Assembly: GCA_002633005.1 (NCBI GenBank)
Contig: NMRA01000381.1
Coordinates: forward strand, 309,057-361,228
Origin: Phoronis australis
Lineage: Eukaryota > Phoronida > Phoronidae
Direction: 5' to 3'
DNA: 52,172 nt
The position numbers and the translations under genes were made by a program. Below the pieces are notes generated by a model. It had not been told where the DNA came from. It saw nothing but the letters and a program-made list of their open reading frames with translations, and ran no database searches. Every line of letters begins with the position of its first letter. The stretch's first letter is position 1. Of the stretch, positions 1-25,610 are shown one piece after another.

Positions 1-1165
1 GTTTGACCCACCGCCTCTGCGATCACTTTCTGATTCATTATAACCATGTATACATGATGACCATTCCATAGCACTGACGAAAACGAGTTCAAATATAGTC
101 AATCAAAGGAGTCAAAATGCATTGCAGGCCTACCTACTTACCTATTAGAGGCTCTTACATCTATACTGACTGTGAGTGTTGTTATAGGCCTATTCCTATT
201 CCTTCGTAACTCCTCAGTCTTGGCAATGTCGACTGGCTCGTGACTGCTATTATCTCGACAAAGATTGTCAGTAAAAGCCAAAGCGAAGGATTGAAAACTT
301 TATTATGAACATCGGAGAAAATGCATGTTAATTACCGAAAATATGTAGCATTTTGGTGCTATGCCGTGGCACTACAGAAACGGCAAGCACAGACTGGGTG
401 AATGCGCAGTGCCCGCACTGGTTGACTACGTAGCATATAACTCAGATTGGCAACAGTCCGCAGTTGGCAAGTGTGCTTTGTTTTGTCTGTCTTTGGAGGT
501 CATAATCACAGTCACCACTCAAGTACTGACCGTGTTAGGCTGGTGTTGCTTCATCAAAATCACTACCATTGAAATGTTAACTTCAATGGTTAAGTGGGAC
601 TCCGAATTTCGACTTGTTACGTGTGTCTGTCACGGCGCCGGGTTCGACCATCGGCGATCACTGGACACGAAATTCTCGGCTAAACTTACAGTTACAGCTC
701 AGTAGGTTTCTTGATCCCCTAAATATTTTAGTAAAATGTTCATTTTGCTTTGAGGGAAGAATTGTTATTCATTAAGGATTTTTGTTTTATTTTTTAACCG
801 CATTCGTGCAGTTTTTGTCGACGCTGATGTCAACTCTATGAGGCTCGTAGGCGGGATTTGCGTTGACTTCTGAAACATTCGCGGGCGGTTTACGTCAGGT
901 GTTCTCGACATAAATCTTCACCCCGTTCCTGCAGGAACCTTTTCTGAAGGCTGTTGCCTTTTGTCTTTGTCATGGTGAGATTCATAGGGAAGATAATGTT
1001 CACCAAAGTCTGCGTGAATATCAGTTAGCACACCGGTCTTGCTTGACGAAGCCATTCGCTAATGTTGGACTTCCGCATCCCGTGACATCATAGGCAGAGC
1101 GATCTTCTGCTGGTTTAAGGTCAATTGGTTGACATGGGCGTTTTAGCTGGGTGTTGTATTTTCAG
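1..1165. other. Intron of glutamate synthase, no exon recognised
   Basis: This stretch precedes the first recognised exon, whose acceptor reads TTTTCAG at 1159-1165. I see no conserved glutamate synthase peptide here. An open frame at 361-705 has no recognisable protein similarity, so I treat it as chance. Confidence 0.6.
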
Positions 1166-15433
<14,268 letters not shown>

Positions 15434-16640
15434 AGGTCTGCTGGTGCTTCTGTGTAACCTAAGTTATAATCATGTTGTCTGTTACTGCAGACACTGGTTC
15501 AGTTACACCTCATTGTCTCAACGTGTTATCAAGTATGATTGTCTCATTGGACTGTTATGTCACTTAAGGAAAGTTTAGTCATAGAATGCTGACAGTTGGA
15601 AGATGCAACTTAGTTATACTGTTCACATCATGAGCATTTGTCTTGGAAAAAACATATTTTCATTCTGAGGTTGTGGTAAATTACTTTTTTTTGTTTTGTT
15701 TTACTTGTGTTAAATGCATATCATGTTGTGTATATGACATGAGAAATGTTGTGATAATTGAAAATATCACATGTGTTAAGTTTGGGCTGTTCTAGTAAAA
15801 TATGTATGGGAGGGAAGAATGGAGTTGAAGTAAAATTTTTTTGGATGACTGCGTTCAGAACATGTAGAAGTTACCAGTTGTTGTTCTTGTAAAAAATATG
15901 TTATCGGCCATTGGGTTTTTTTAACCCATTCATTTCTCGAAGAAAGTAAATGAACATCATCTCCAATATTCATGCATTATCAACAATAATTCACACTGTC
16001 CTGCAATCCATTTCCCAACTGAATGACTCCGATCATGGTGCAGGCTAGTTGGGATCTGAATAACCCAAAACCACGAGGATGTTTACTTTTATGAAATCTG
16101 TAGACCATGTAACAGGATTAGGTGTTAGTGATATCATTACCAGAACACTGGTCTGCTGACGTTTCATTAACTTAGTACTGCACTGTGAAAATATATTACA
16201 GAACTGAAATAAATACATATCAGTAATATGTATCAGTGATTGGTTGTGTTCTTGCATTTTTTGTTTTGGTTACCAAGAGCAATTAAACTTGTGGAACTTC
16301 GTTGTCCAATATTTTTTTAGAAATGCAGGTGGTTGCATTCAAATGTATAACAAATTTTTGGTGGTTGTAGGTTAGGGAAATAAACGAATGGGTAGCAGGC
16401 GAGAAAATAAAGAGCCTTACCCCTTCTCATTCTGGAACAGCCCTTAATTTATCTTGAAAGATGATTCAGCACATGTTAATTAAGTTCCAGTCACCTTTAG
16501 TGTACTGCTCAGGTAATTAAATTATCTTTGCTTGTAGAATTAGTAAGTAGTCAACCTTTTCCTGGAAATATACTGAATTGGGTTGTGTTGTTTGCTGTTG
16601 TGCAATAGCTTTAAATAAAAGGTTACTGAGTGCAACTGAG
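15434..16640 (+). other. Probable 3' UTR of glutamate synthase
   Basis: No coding similarity is seen. Candidate AATAAA signals lie at 16208-16213, 16379-16384 and 16614-16619. Which is used cannot be told from sequence alone. Confidence 0.5.
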
Positions 16641-19556
16641 TGGTCATTGTCATTTAAATCATGAAGCATTTGTACAATTTAATTATGTCGAATAAATGCA
16701 ACACAGATTAATACCATGGCAAGCAGTACATTTACACAGAAGTAATATAAATATCACAGAGATGAACAACGCTTTATAATGTAGTAATTTTCTAAGAAAA
16801 TGTCAAAGACCTTTCCCCATTGTTAAGTGGTCAAGGTAGCACTTTTCCACTGTCACTACATTCAGGACACTTTACCAGGCTTCTAAAGGGTTACTAAAAA
16901 CCAATTATTTAATGAAGGTAAGCCATGGATGCCTATAATCTCTGGGCAAATGTCAATGAAGGGGCCTGGTGGTTTGCTGTCAAAAGGTAATCGGTCCAAC
17001 AGATTTTGTGACAGACAAGTTACAATGGTACTGAACACAACCACAAAGAGTAAAAGTATTAAAGACAAGAAGGGCTGAAGAGGAGAAAGCTGAAATGAGA
17101 ATGAAAAACAACGTGCAATGTAAAAATGTGAAGTAGCTTGGGTGACTTAGTTCACATAAATCTTGAAATTAATTTCAAAAATATAGTATTAAAAAATAGC
17201 TAAACTCAATTTTAGTCAAATTCTGACAATATGTTAAGACAATTGAAAACTTGGCAATGCTTATTGAATATGCCTTAACTGTAGGCAGGTTTCAACCCAA
17301 CAGTATCAATGGTATATCCTACAGTTTTTAACATTTAGAGTGCTGACTGTCTTAATCTGTTAATGTTTTCTTACTTCTCATGATTTCAACAAGCACAACA
17401 GTTTTATTTTGAAATCACTTGTGAAAATTGCATGATCAAAAATGACTCGTCAGGCTAACTACACTATCATGTCTGGTACAAAGTGATTGCTACCATTCAG
17501 GGAAATGCCATTGTACAAATTAATTGCCCAACTGCAAACAAAATTTCTGAAAAAATATAACTCGGATTTTATTTGTTGTTACATGGAAGACATTGGTTGA
17601 ACTCTATTTTAATCAAAACAGATGAAATGCACATGAAGTCATATGGAACATTTGTTACAAACTCTTATGCAATATGAACAAATTGCCCTTTGCAATGTTC
17701 TCACTAAGCTTTATATGGAGTGTGGCTGAGATGGCAAGATGCTTTCAATCACAATGTTGAGCAAAATTATGCACCAGAGACCACTGTGTTGCGAGCGTGG
17801 TGGCTCAAAAATTGAGCTCAGTGGGACAGCGTGTTCATAAAACATGATGAGAATGCTGCACTGTTTATTTTCTTAACATACTGCACTATATAATAAGCAA
17901 AAATAACAAGCGTTGGTGATTGGCTACACAGTATCCATTGCTTGTTAGAAGGTGATCTTCAATAAGCAGAGACAAATTATCTGCTAAATTACAAACTAAA
18001 CACAATAACTGTGCTGAAAATATTGGTATGACCATTTACCCTACCAAGTCCCCAGACCGCAAGTCTTGACTCTTGTCTTCCCACCTGGAGAGAGTCAGGA
18101 TTTTCCATCACAATTATCTATATCTCAGGGTTTGATTTTGACTGACCAAACATTGTGCCAATATAAATAGGCTAAAGGTTGGTGCAAATAGATTAAGATA
18201 TTTTAGACATGATGTGACGTAGTACATCACCACTTCAAAGCAATTTTAGGAAGTCACTGACTACATTGGCTGCCGGTTCACCAAACCATGGGACTTAGAG
18301 AAGCAGGTTTAAACTCCCTAAAAGGAGTCATTCCAGCTTGCAAAAAGTTTTTTTACAAAAGCTGTCCGACTGTGACAACTTCAAGAATAGCTACATTGGG
18401 AAGGTTGTCAAGAAGCTAACAGAGTCCAGATGGCCATCATTATTAGCTGCGAGCAATCTCTTAACAGCTGCACATGTTAACAGCTACAGATGTTAACAGC
18501 TACAGATGTTAACAGCTACAGATGTTAACAGCTACAGATGTTAACAGTTACAGATGTTAACAGCTACACATGTTAACAGTTACAGATGTCAACAGCTACA
18601 GATATTAGCAGCTACACATGTTAACAGCTACACATGTTAACAGCTGCACATGTTCACAGTTACAGATGCTAACGATCTAAGTAACCTAATTAGGATGATG
18701 AAAATTTTGGGTAAAAGTAGCTTTGCTACCTGCTTGTGTCGTCAATGAAGGTGGGTTGGCTTTATAGCACTGATATCCCAGAAACTGACGAAGGAAGCTT
18801 GTCCCAACTGCGCCTTTATTCCCGTTAGTTGAAAAAAGTGACTGGAAATTGGGGCAGCTTGCTTTGCAAACAGTGGTTATGTCTAGGTGGCACCACTCGT
18901 AGCATCGCAGGTTTTATGATTTTGTCAGTTAGTATTAGAAATCTGATCTCATTGAGTTGTCTCAACAATTCCACACCAATTGAGTCTTTTGAGTGATCTG
19001 CAACTAGACAGCCTTAATACTTCCAAATAGTTCTTATTATGTTTTCAGTAAACTAAAAGTCTGCTTCCAATTTTCTCCTCTTATAGCTACCCAGTGTAAC
19101 GTACACAACTCATATTAGATTTTTGGTGTAGAGTTTTGACCTAAAAACTAAATGTGCAAGATAGAAGTTGGACTAACCCTTTTTTACCGCATTTGTAGAC
19201 ATCACACTACATTTAACATCAACAGAAAAGCAGTCAATTTCTGCAGGGATTTTATCTATTTTCATCAAAACCACCACACTGTTTTCTAACTCATACCTAA
19301 CTGGACTATTGCATATGTTATCAAAAACCTACCCTATATAGAAAAAATTCACCAGCCATTCTCAATATCTCAATGTCACAATACTGTTGTATCTGTGTAG
19401 CACATGATCACAGGTCTAACCGGAAGCTTTCAAAAAATCACATGACTAATCACGTGACTTTGCTATGGCAACACTGAGTTCTGCTTTGCTTGCCAACACC
19501 TTTATCCTCTAAACATTATAAAAATCCATTGTATGTCAACCAGCAACAATTAAAAG
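16641..19556 (-). other. Region downstream of MEAF6, likely its 3' UTR and intergenic
   Basis: No coding similarity on either strand. Candidate minus-strand poly(A) signals (TTTATT on plus) are at 18815-18820, 17864-17869, 17568-17573 and 17403-17408. The nearest to the stop gives a 3' UTR of about 0.7 kb. The two converging transcripts may end close together. Confidence 0.45.
18461..18674. repeat. Tandem repeat, 16-bp unit, about 13 copies
   Basis: The unit is TTAACAGCTACAGATG with substitutions (CTGCACATG, GTTACAGATG). It is perfectly head to tail without spacers. It may lie in the MEAF6 3' UTR or just beyond. Confidence 0.93.
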
Positions 19557-19783
19557 TCAGCGCACAGAATCCTTTCCACGCTTCAATTTCATTTCCAGCT
19601 TGTGGCGACCTTTACTTTTGTTCTTCTTATATTTTGAAGAGCTTTTCCCAATCTTGCCACTACTGTGATCACTACTCCTGTGTGCCACACTTTTTGATGG
19701 TGCAGACGTGGTCTCAAGAATTGTAGACTCGGCAGATATCGGATTATTTTCATTTTCATCATTTGAACCTGGGCTCTGTGGAT
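19557..19783 (-). CDS. MEAF6: MEAF6 last exon
   Basis: Acceptor TTCTACAG. Two bases complete a codon, then [14 protein letters not shown], a Ser-rich stretch, and [20 protein letters not shown] with TGA at 19559-19557. Composition and tail motif fit the family's C-terminus, which is otherwise poorly conserved. Without the middle exon the assignment rests on position, strand and tail. Confidence 0.8.
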
Positions 19784-22700
19784 CTGTAGAAAGATTACAA
19801 TAAGCTGTTTATGATGAAATGCATCACATCACATCACATGATAAATTTGGACCAGTCAATCCCAAAAATATTATTTTACTTTAAGACTGGTCTTGGGGTT
19901 ATGGTTCCTGCCAGAGGCTGGTTCAAACTTTGATTACCCAATCTGGTATATAACAAAAACAAAACTCAAACTCAGTAACAGCTATTGACCAAACTTTCAG
20001 AATGAGAAGATGAATTCGCATCCTTGCTCATTTCTGGTGAAACAGCAATGCGCAAATTCTGTCATTTTTTAAAATCTCCAAGCAGACATGACCTCAGTTC
20101 TATTTTCACTAAATTAGGCAAGGCAAAGCATCGTTGGTTCTGGTCCGCACCCAGACTCATTTTGAGACCTGTACTCACTGAGTAAAATAAAAACAAAAAT
20201 AAAAAATGCCCGCGCATTGTTTTTGCACAAAGGCATATAAGCAAGGTTTAAAATGCCATGTTATGCCAAGCCATGCACAATTGCCTGCAAAAGAAGCATT
20301 GGGCAGTGCTCGAAACAATCACTGAGCTTGATTTAACCATCGAAATGGCAATTCAATGTTTCACTGTTTAAAAATGATCACCATTAATGAACCTACGTTA
20401 AATAATTTGTATTCTTCCATACAAAATTCAAAGCATTCCATCTGACAATCTGTAATAAACATGAATATGGACACTATGTACTAGCAGGAACTACCAATAC
20501 ACTAGCATAAATGGAAAATTAAAAACTCATCAAAACAAGCAGGTTTAATATTCAGAACACTGTGCACAGTTCCATACTTGCCTCATCACAGCTAAGTAGT
20601 GAACTATCATGCCATTGAAGTGTTACATAGTCATGGATTGTCTGCATTGCAACCAAGTCTACTCTTCAAGGGCCCCGGTCATCAGGTGCAAAGTTCAATA
20701 GGGATAACAAGAACATCGCAGGGCGTTGAAATGCGCCCACGAATGCATCGCTAATGGTGTGCTTCTCGGGGTTTATACTTGTATGATAAAAATGGCTACT
20801 AGATGGCCCAAAATACATCGAATCCATCCGAAAATGGAAACATGCCATCGCTTCTTCAATAGAGAGCTATTTACCACATTTCATAACAAGAGCAACGCGG
20901 AGCGTTGAAATGCGAACACGAATGCATTGCAAATGGTGTGCTTTTAGGCTTATTTAATATTTGTATCATAAAAATGGAAACTAGGTGGCGCAAAAACACA
21001 CAATCCATCCAAAAACAGGAACATGCCATATTTCATAAAAATCTGCCAAGGAACTTCAGAGAAACAAAGGAAAACAGAATAAAATGAAATTGCCACTAGT
21101 GGGCACAGTGTCAGTAGGATCTGCCTGAAAGTCGTCGTCGTCTGTTGTTATCTTCATATAAATACACTTACTAAATTTAGTAAAGATCCTGCAGTGGGTT
21201 TAAGAGATACAACTATGGGCGCAAAACAAAACTACCACTAGGAGGCGCCACAGTAATCAGTCTAATCAGTCACCACCATCAAAGGTTGTCTTCACACTGA
21301 CAAAATAAATGCCAATTTTGGTTGATACAGGGATGGAAACCAAAAACAAGATTTGAAAACAGCAAAAGTGGCCACTAGGTGGCGCAAAATACCTCGGTTC
21401 CATCCAAAAACAGGCAGATAGCATCATCACACCAATAGATGCATATATTTAAAATTTTATGAAAATCTGTTGAGGACCTTTGAAGATACCGAGTTAAACG
21501 TAAAAACTAAAATTGCCACTAGAGGACACAGCAGTAGTCAGATCTGTCTGAAAGTCGTCGTCATCCATAGTCAACATCACATAAGTACACTTGCTAAATT
21601 AAGTAAAGATCCTGTGAACAGTTTAGGAGATACAGCCATAGGCGCAACAAAANNNNNNNNNNNNNNNNNNACTCTTGAATAAAAATATAGTTTCGACTCA
21701 ACAAATTACCTGAAATCTTCCTTATGTTTTACAATTTTTAAAGTTCATGTGGAGTTCAGATTAATTGCAATTAAGTCCAAATCTGTGCTACATCGTACCC
21801 CACAACACGAGAAAAATCTCTGGATGAACACACATGTTGTTGTCACGTGACGTTTGTTTTGAAGTTCATCTGCGTATGAGAGTGAGTGAGCGTGCGTGTG
21901 CGGGTCATCGACGACAGACTTTTTTGTTACAAAAGGCGGAGGATTATGCAAGAAAATGGCGTTTACTAGATTGTTTTTCACTTAAACGGCTGCAACATGC
22001 AAGGTGAGTGCTGGTTAGCTTACAGATTTTGTGTGCACAGGCCGACTGTCGTTAGCTCTGCCGTGGAGTATTAATAGTCCAAGGCTCGATCTACATGTTG
22101 GGGACGAGGTGAACTACCCGGGCTGTGTGAAATTTCTGGGTCTAACGGAGACACTGACGCAGTGGTCAGCCAGCTCGCTGTATCAAGACTATAATCAAAA
22201 TCCACATTCGTTTTATCGTGACCCTGTCAATAATAACGGCATGCTAAAGCCTTCTTAATTTTCGTACTTCAGGAACATAACAATCACGTGTTTTGTACAC
22301 ATACGCGCACGCCGCAGATCACATCTCGGAAATTGCCGATTTGACGGATGACAATGAATGAACACAATGAAATTAACAACGTCGTTTTACAGCTTTTAAG
22401 ATTCAAAATAAACGTACGTATTTTGAATATTGCAATGCATGTATTCCAAAATCTAAATAACTTGGGTCCTATATTTTTGTATTAGTGCGCGCCGAATGAA
22501 AGTAATCGTGAGTGTTGCTGTGTTGCAAAATCTCTTATCCTGGGCCGATTTGAAAAATTCAAAGTTGTACTCATATTTGTTTTCGCTCCTCTTTTCAAAT
22601 ATTACAGTAAAAACTACGTAAAACTCTCTCCATAAAAAGTACAGTCTGCTAGGTAGATTGTAATCAGCTGATCATATCCGCATGAGCGAAGCCAATTATC

Positions 22701-25610
22701 CTCGCTCGTGACTCGATGACTAGAGCAGCTTGGCGGCATCCCTTTGATCGTGAGCCGAGTGCGACTCAGCCAAGGTGGATAAATACGGTCTAGTTCAATT
22801 TTCCATACCCCACCGTTTACCTTAATCACTGGGGTTAGGACCAATCTTATTTAGTGGGAATGTTCATAGCATGCAAGAGCTTACCTTGTTTGGAAAACAA
22901 GAGTTCTACAGTATTTGACTGCCACCAAAAGAAAAGTAGCAGTATTCCTTCATCGTAAATGACTTTCACCAAGTCTACATTATAAAGGTGTATCTATACA
23001 AACATATTATTCAGTCAGATAGTACAATGTCTATTAAATGCTTATCATTTGTATATCTCCTAGTCTAGCCAGTGTTGTGCTAATGCTTACTTGGTAGTGG
23101 TTAGGTAGCGATCCCAACCTCTAATGATATTTCCATACTGCTGTGTGTCTTCCAAGTAACTTCCCTCAAATGCATAAATCTGTCTCTCCAAGTTATTCAG
23201 AGTGTCCTACAAACACATTGTGGATTATCACTGAGAACAGACATGTAGCAAGAAAATAATTACATTGGAAAAGCTTGCAGATGACTCAAAACTCGCAGTG
23301 TAGCTGGCTGTAGGAGTGAAACACAATTACAGACGAGGTGGTATGAGCTTCAACAGTTCATTCACTACTTACACTGTGCTCTTTATGCCATTAGGCAGAT
23401 GAACTATTTACAACAGTTCAGACAAAAACCACTGTAGTTACCTCAATATACACAAACAATACGTCAACATTTAACAACTCAAATCAAACCACATACAAAC
23501 CTAAATCACTTGCTGCAGTGTCCACACCACATCAAATGACATTTTTACAGAAACCTGCAAATTCTGATATTTGATTCAGAGAGGTATAAAAGCAAGTTTG
23601 GGATTTAAAGTCTGAGACTCAGTCATGAAAACTCAAAATTTCAAAACTTTTTGCAAAACGCAGTAATCTTCAATTTTGACAGCCAATTTATCAAGCTGTG
23701 CAGCCTTGGCAAGAGATCCAATACACACTTTTTACCTTACAGAATAAAGAAACACACCTGGAGACCATACTGTGTCTTTAAATCCTTCCAACTCAAATAT
23801 TCTGGCAATCACACACTCTTCAATCACTATCAAAATTGTTAGCGCAGTATATTTTCAGTGAAGACTTGTGTGATCTCATGCAACTTTTCATGGAAAAATA
23901 CTACAGAAAAGGTTCCACTTCCCAACTATACCAATTTACAGTAGGGTTTTCAATATCTATATTCTAAAAATGTTTTTTGCAAATGAGGTAATAAGTTTTG
24001 TTAACACAGCATCTTATGGTATCTTGTAAGTAATGTTTTGAGCTATGGGCTAAAAATACCGCTGTCTGAGAATTCTTACCCACTAGCTGTTTTGATGTTC
24101 AGTAATACACACTATACACAGCTACTAGTAGCTAGCAAAAGTCCAGTAAACAGGTCCCTCTTGAAAATAGCAGCCAGGTACCAATTTCACTGAATAACAT
24201 TAATGTCCGTTACTCAATGAAAACTGGTTCCCCGCAGTCACTTTGAAGAAAGACCATCTTACTCAACTTATACCTCACTAGCTTTAACCCTCCCCCTCAC
24301 TAGTTTGACCCACTTAGTCCACCTTTGCTGAGCGTGAACTTGGAATCTTGCTTAATCTCAAGATTGCATATGCGTGAACTTGGAATTGAACATAATTTAT
24401 TTGGGCAATCAGGAGAAATTTATTGCCATCATGACCACCCATTTTCTCCTTTACCATAATTTGTATCAAAGAATAGCAGGAATGTGTGAATGCCTAAATC
24501 AATTATGGTTTGGTGAATAAGATAGCCAATAGATGAAAAAAGATTGGTTAAAACTTACATTATTTTATTAACATATACTTTTGATTTAGTGCAGTGCAAA
24601 TTTTTATAAACGTGAACATGATTACGGTATTTAAGAGAACTTATCAAGCTTCCTCATATCATGCATTCCAAGTTCATGCACATGCGATCTTGAGATAAAG
24701 CAAAATCCCAAGTTCAAGCACTGCAGTCTTACTACATCGACAAACTGAGACAAGGACAAGAATTTTGACTGCAGAGAGCAGAGAATGTTACCTCAAACTT
24801 CAAACCACTGGCACTCTCAATGTATCTATGACTATGCCTCAGGGTGTCACAAAATTCAAAATCAAAGCCTATTGGATAAAGGCAAAGGCATGCAAATGAG
24901 TAGACAGTGACCACCGTCTCTAGCTGGCAGTGCCAGTAGAGATGGTGGTCACTGGCTAGCCAATGAAATGAGACTGCTGTGCGTGAACTTGGAATCTTGC
25001 TTAATCTGAAGATTGGAACTTGGAATACATGAGGAAACTTTACAAGTTCACTCAAATCATCACGTTCAAGTCGATAAAAATTTACACAGCACTAAATCAA
25101 ATTACATGTTAATAAAATAAGGTAAATTTTAACCAATCTTCTTTCAACTATTGGTGATCTTATTCACCAAACAATAATTGATTTTAACAGTTCGTTTAAC
25201 CATTCACAATCACACATTCCTCCGATTCTTTGACACAAGTTACAGTAAAGGAGAAAATGGGTGATCATGACTCTTATGATTACAAAACTTCTTCACGCTG
25301 AACAAAAAATGTCACCTGATTGCTCAAAAGAATATTCAATTCCATGTTCACGAATACGCGATCTTGAGATTAAGCAGGATTCCAAGTTCACGCACACGGC
25401 ACAGTAAGACAAGCATCCAACAGAACGCGATCCCTAATTGGTGGAGCAAACTAGTTCTCAGAATTAGGAATCACTAAATCAGTCCAGTGTGTCTATACTG
25501 AGTGTGTACGGCAAACCTATTGTGACACTAACTGCTATTTCAGCCTTTCTTTTCACCAGTTCGTTCAATTCTGATCTTGTATCTGAAATTTGCGATCTCG
25601 AGGCCGCCAT
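19557..25610 (-). CDS. MEAF6: MEAF6/EAF6, subunit of MYST histone acetyltransferase complexes (three exons seen, middle missing)
   Basis: Minus-strand exons are 25610-25533, 23206-23091 and 19783-19557. The joined start is [20 protein letters not shown] with RKAEIA, then [20 protein letters not shown] and [19 protein letters not shown], a near-exact match to the conserved EAF6 N-terminal region. The last exon is Ser-rich then basic and ends [14 protein letters not shown], like the KNRHR-DLKL tail of the family. EAF6 proteins are small scaffold subunits of NuA4/TIP60, HBO1 and MOZ/MORF acetyltransferases. The family's highly conserved NRKFKE-ERLFSK segment should fall between 19784 and 23090 and is not found. 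The intron there contains an assembly gap. The gene is tail to tail with glutamate synthase and head to head with sestrin. Confidence 0.93.
20680..21652 (-). repeat. Dispersed element with internal tandem structure, inverted copy of 51.2-52.17 kb
   Basis: Shares many segments, reversed, with the end of the window (GGAGATACAGCC-type, TCCATCC-AAAACAGG, GCCACTAGGTGGCGC). Internally GTTGAAATGCG recurs at 20725 and 20904, and the AGAGATACA/GGAGATACA segment recurs about 420 bases apart. No open frame of note. It is cut by the gap at 21653. Six CTCF-like motifs are described under findings. Confidence 0.8.
21653..21670. other. Assembly gap (18 N)
   Basis: Undetermined bases between two unrelated repeat sequences. 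The true missing length is unknown. The missing MEAF6 middle exon could be here. Confidence 0.99.
21671..21909 (-). mobile_element. Fragment of the inner TIR element (copy 4)
   Basis: Starts right after the gap with TTTCGACTCAACAAATTACC and runs through ACGTGACGTTTGTTTTGAAG, matching 28558-28770 and 32650-32860 in the same orientation. Similarity stops near 21909. Its other half is lost in the gap or deleted. Confidence 0.8.
21910..23090. other. MEAF6 intron, nothing recognised
   Basis: An open frame at 22031-22258 (+) is coding-like but not recognised. It follows a GC-rich patch. I see no EAF6 peptide. A minus-strand GTAAG site near 22883 follows LLFSKQ in one frame, but flanking codons do not fit the family. 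Confidence 0.4.
23091..23206 (-). CDS. MEAF6: MEAF6 exon 2
   Basis: A 116-base exon, acceptor TTTGTAG and donor GTAAGC. It codes [20 protein letters not shown] and [11 protein letters not shown], the most conserved block of the family. It leaves two bases of a Lys codon for the missing next exon. Confidence 0.97.
24332..24721 (+). mobile_element. MITE copy A
   Basis: Begins GCGTGAACTTGGAATCTTGC and ends with its complement-like CCCAAGTTCAAGCAC. The body matches the reverse complement of 24981-25393. It lies in MEAF6 intron 1. Confidence 0.8.
24905..24954. repeat. Near-perfect 50-bp palindrome
   Basis: CAGTGACCACCGTCTCTA faces TAGAGATGGTGGTCACTG. It lies between MITE copies A and B. A related but shorter palindrome is at 44827-44854. 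Confidence 0.85.
24981..25393 (-). mobile_element. MITE copy B, inverted relative to copy A
   Basis: Begins GCGTGAACTTGGAATCTTGC and ends GATTCCAAGTTCACGC. The body runs in the opposite orientation to copy A, so the pair forms a roughly 1-kb interrupted palindrome. Confidence 0.8.
25533..25610 (-). CDS. MEAF6: MEAF6 exon 1 with start codon
   Basis: Twenty-six codons from ATG at 25610-25608, preceded by AAA at -1 to -3 (good start context), ending GCA before donor GTTAGT. It codes the start of the N-terminal coiled coil, with [14 protein letters not shown] matching the family. Confidence 0.93.

Noticed and set aside
361-705. 114-codon plus-strand open frame
   Set aside because: Does not match any glutamate synthase segment expected before exon a; no splice fit.
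18461-18674. CRISPR-like regular repeats
   Set aside because: Units are contiguous with no unique spacers, in a eukaryotic gene context; a simple tandem repeat.
22883-22935. Candidate MEAF6 middle exon ending LLFSKQ before GTAAG on the minus strand
   Set aside because: Only a five-residue resemblance to ERLFSK; upstream codons do not give the conserved basic segment.
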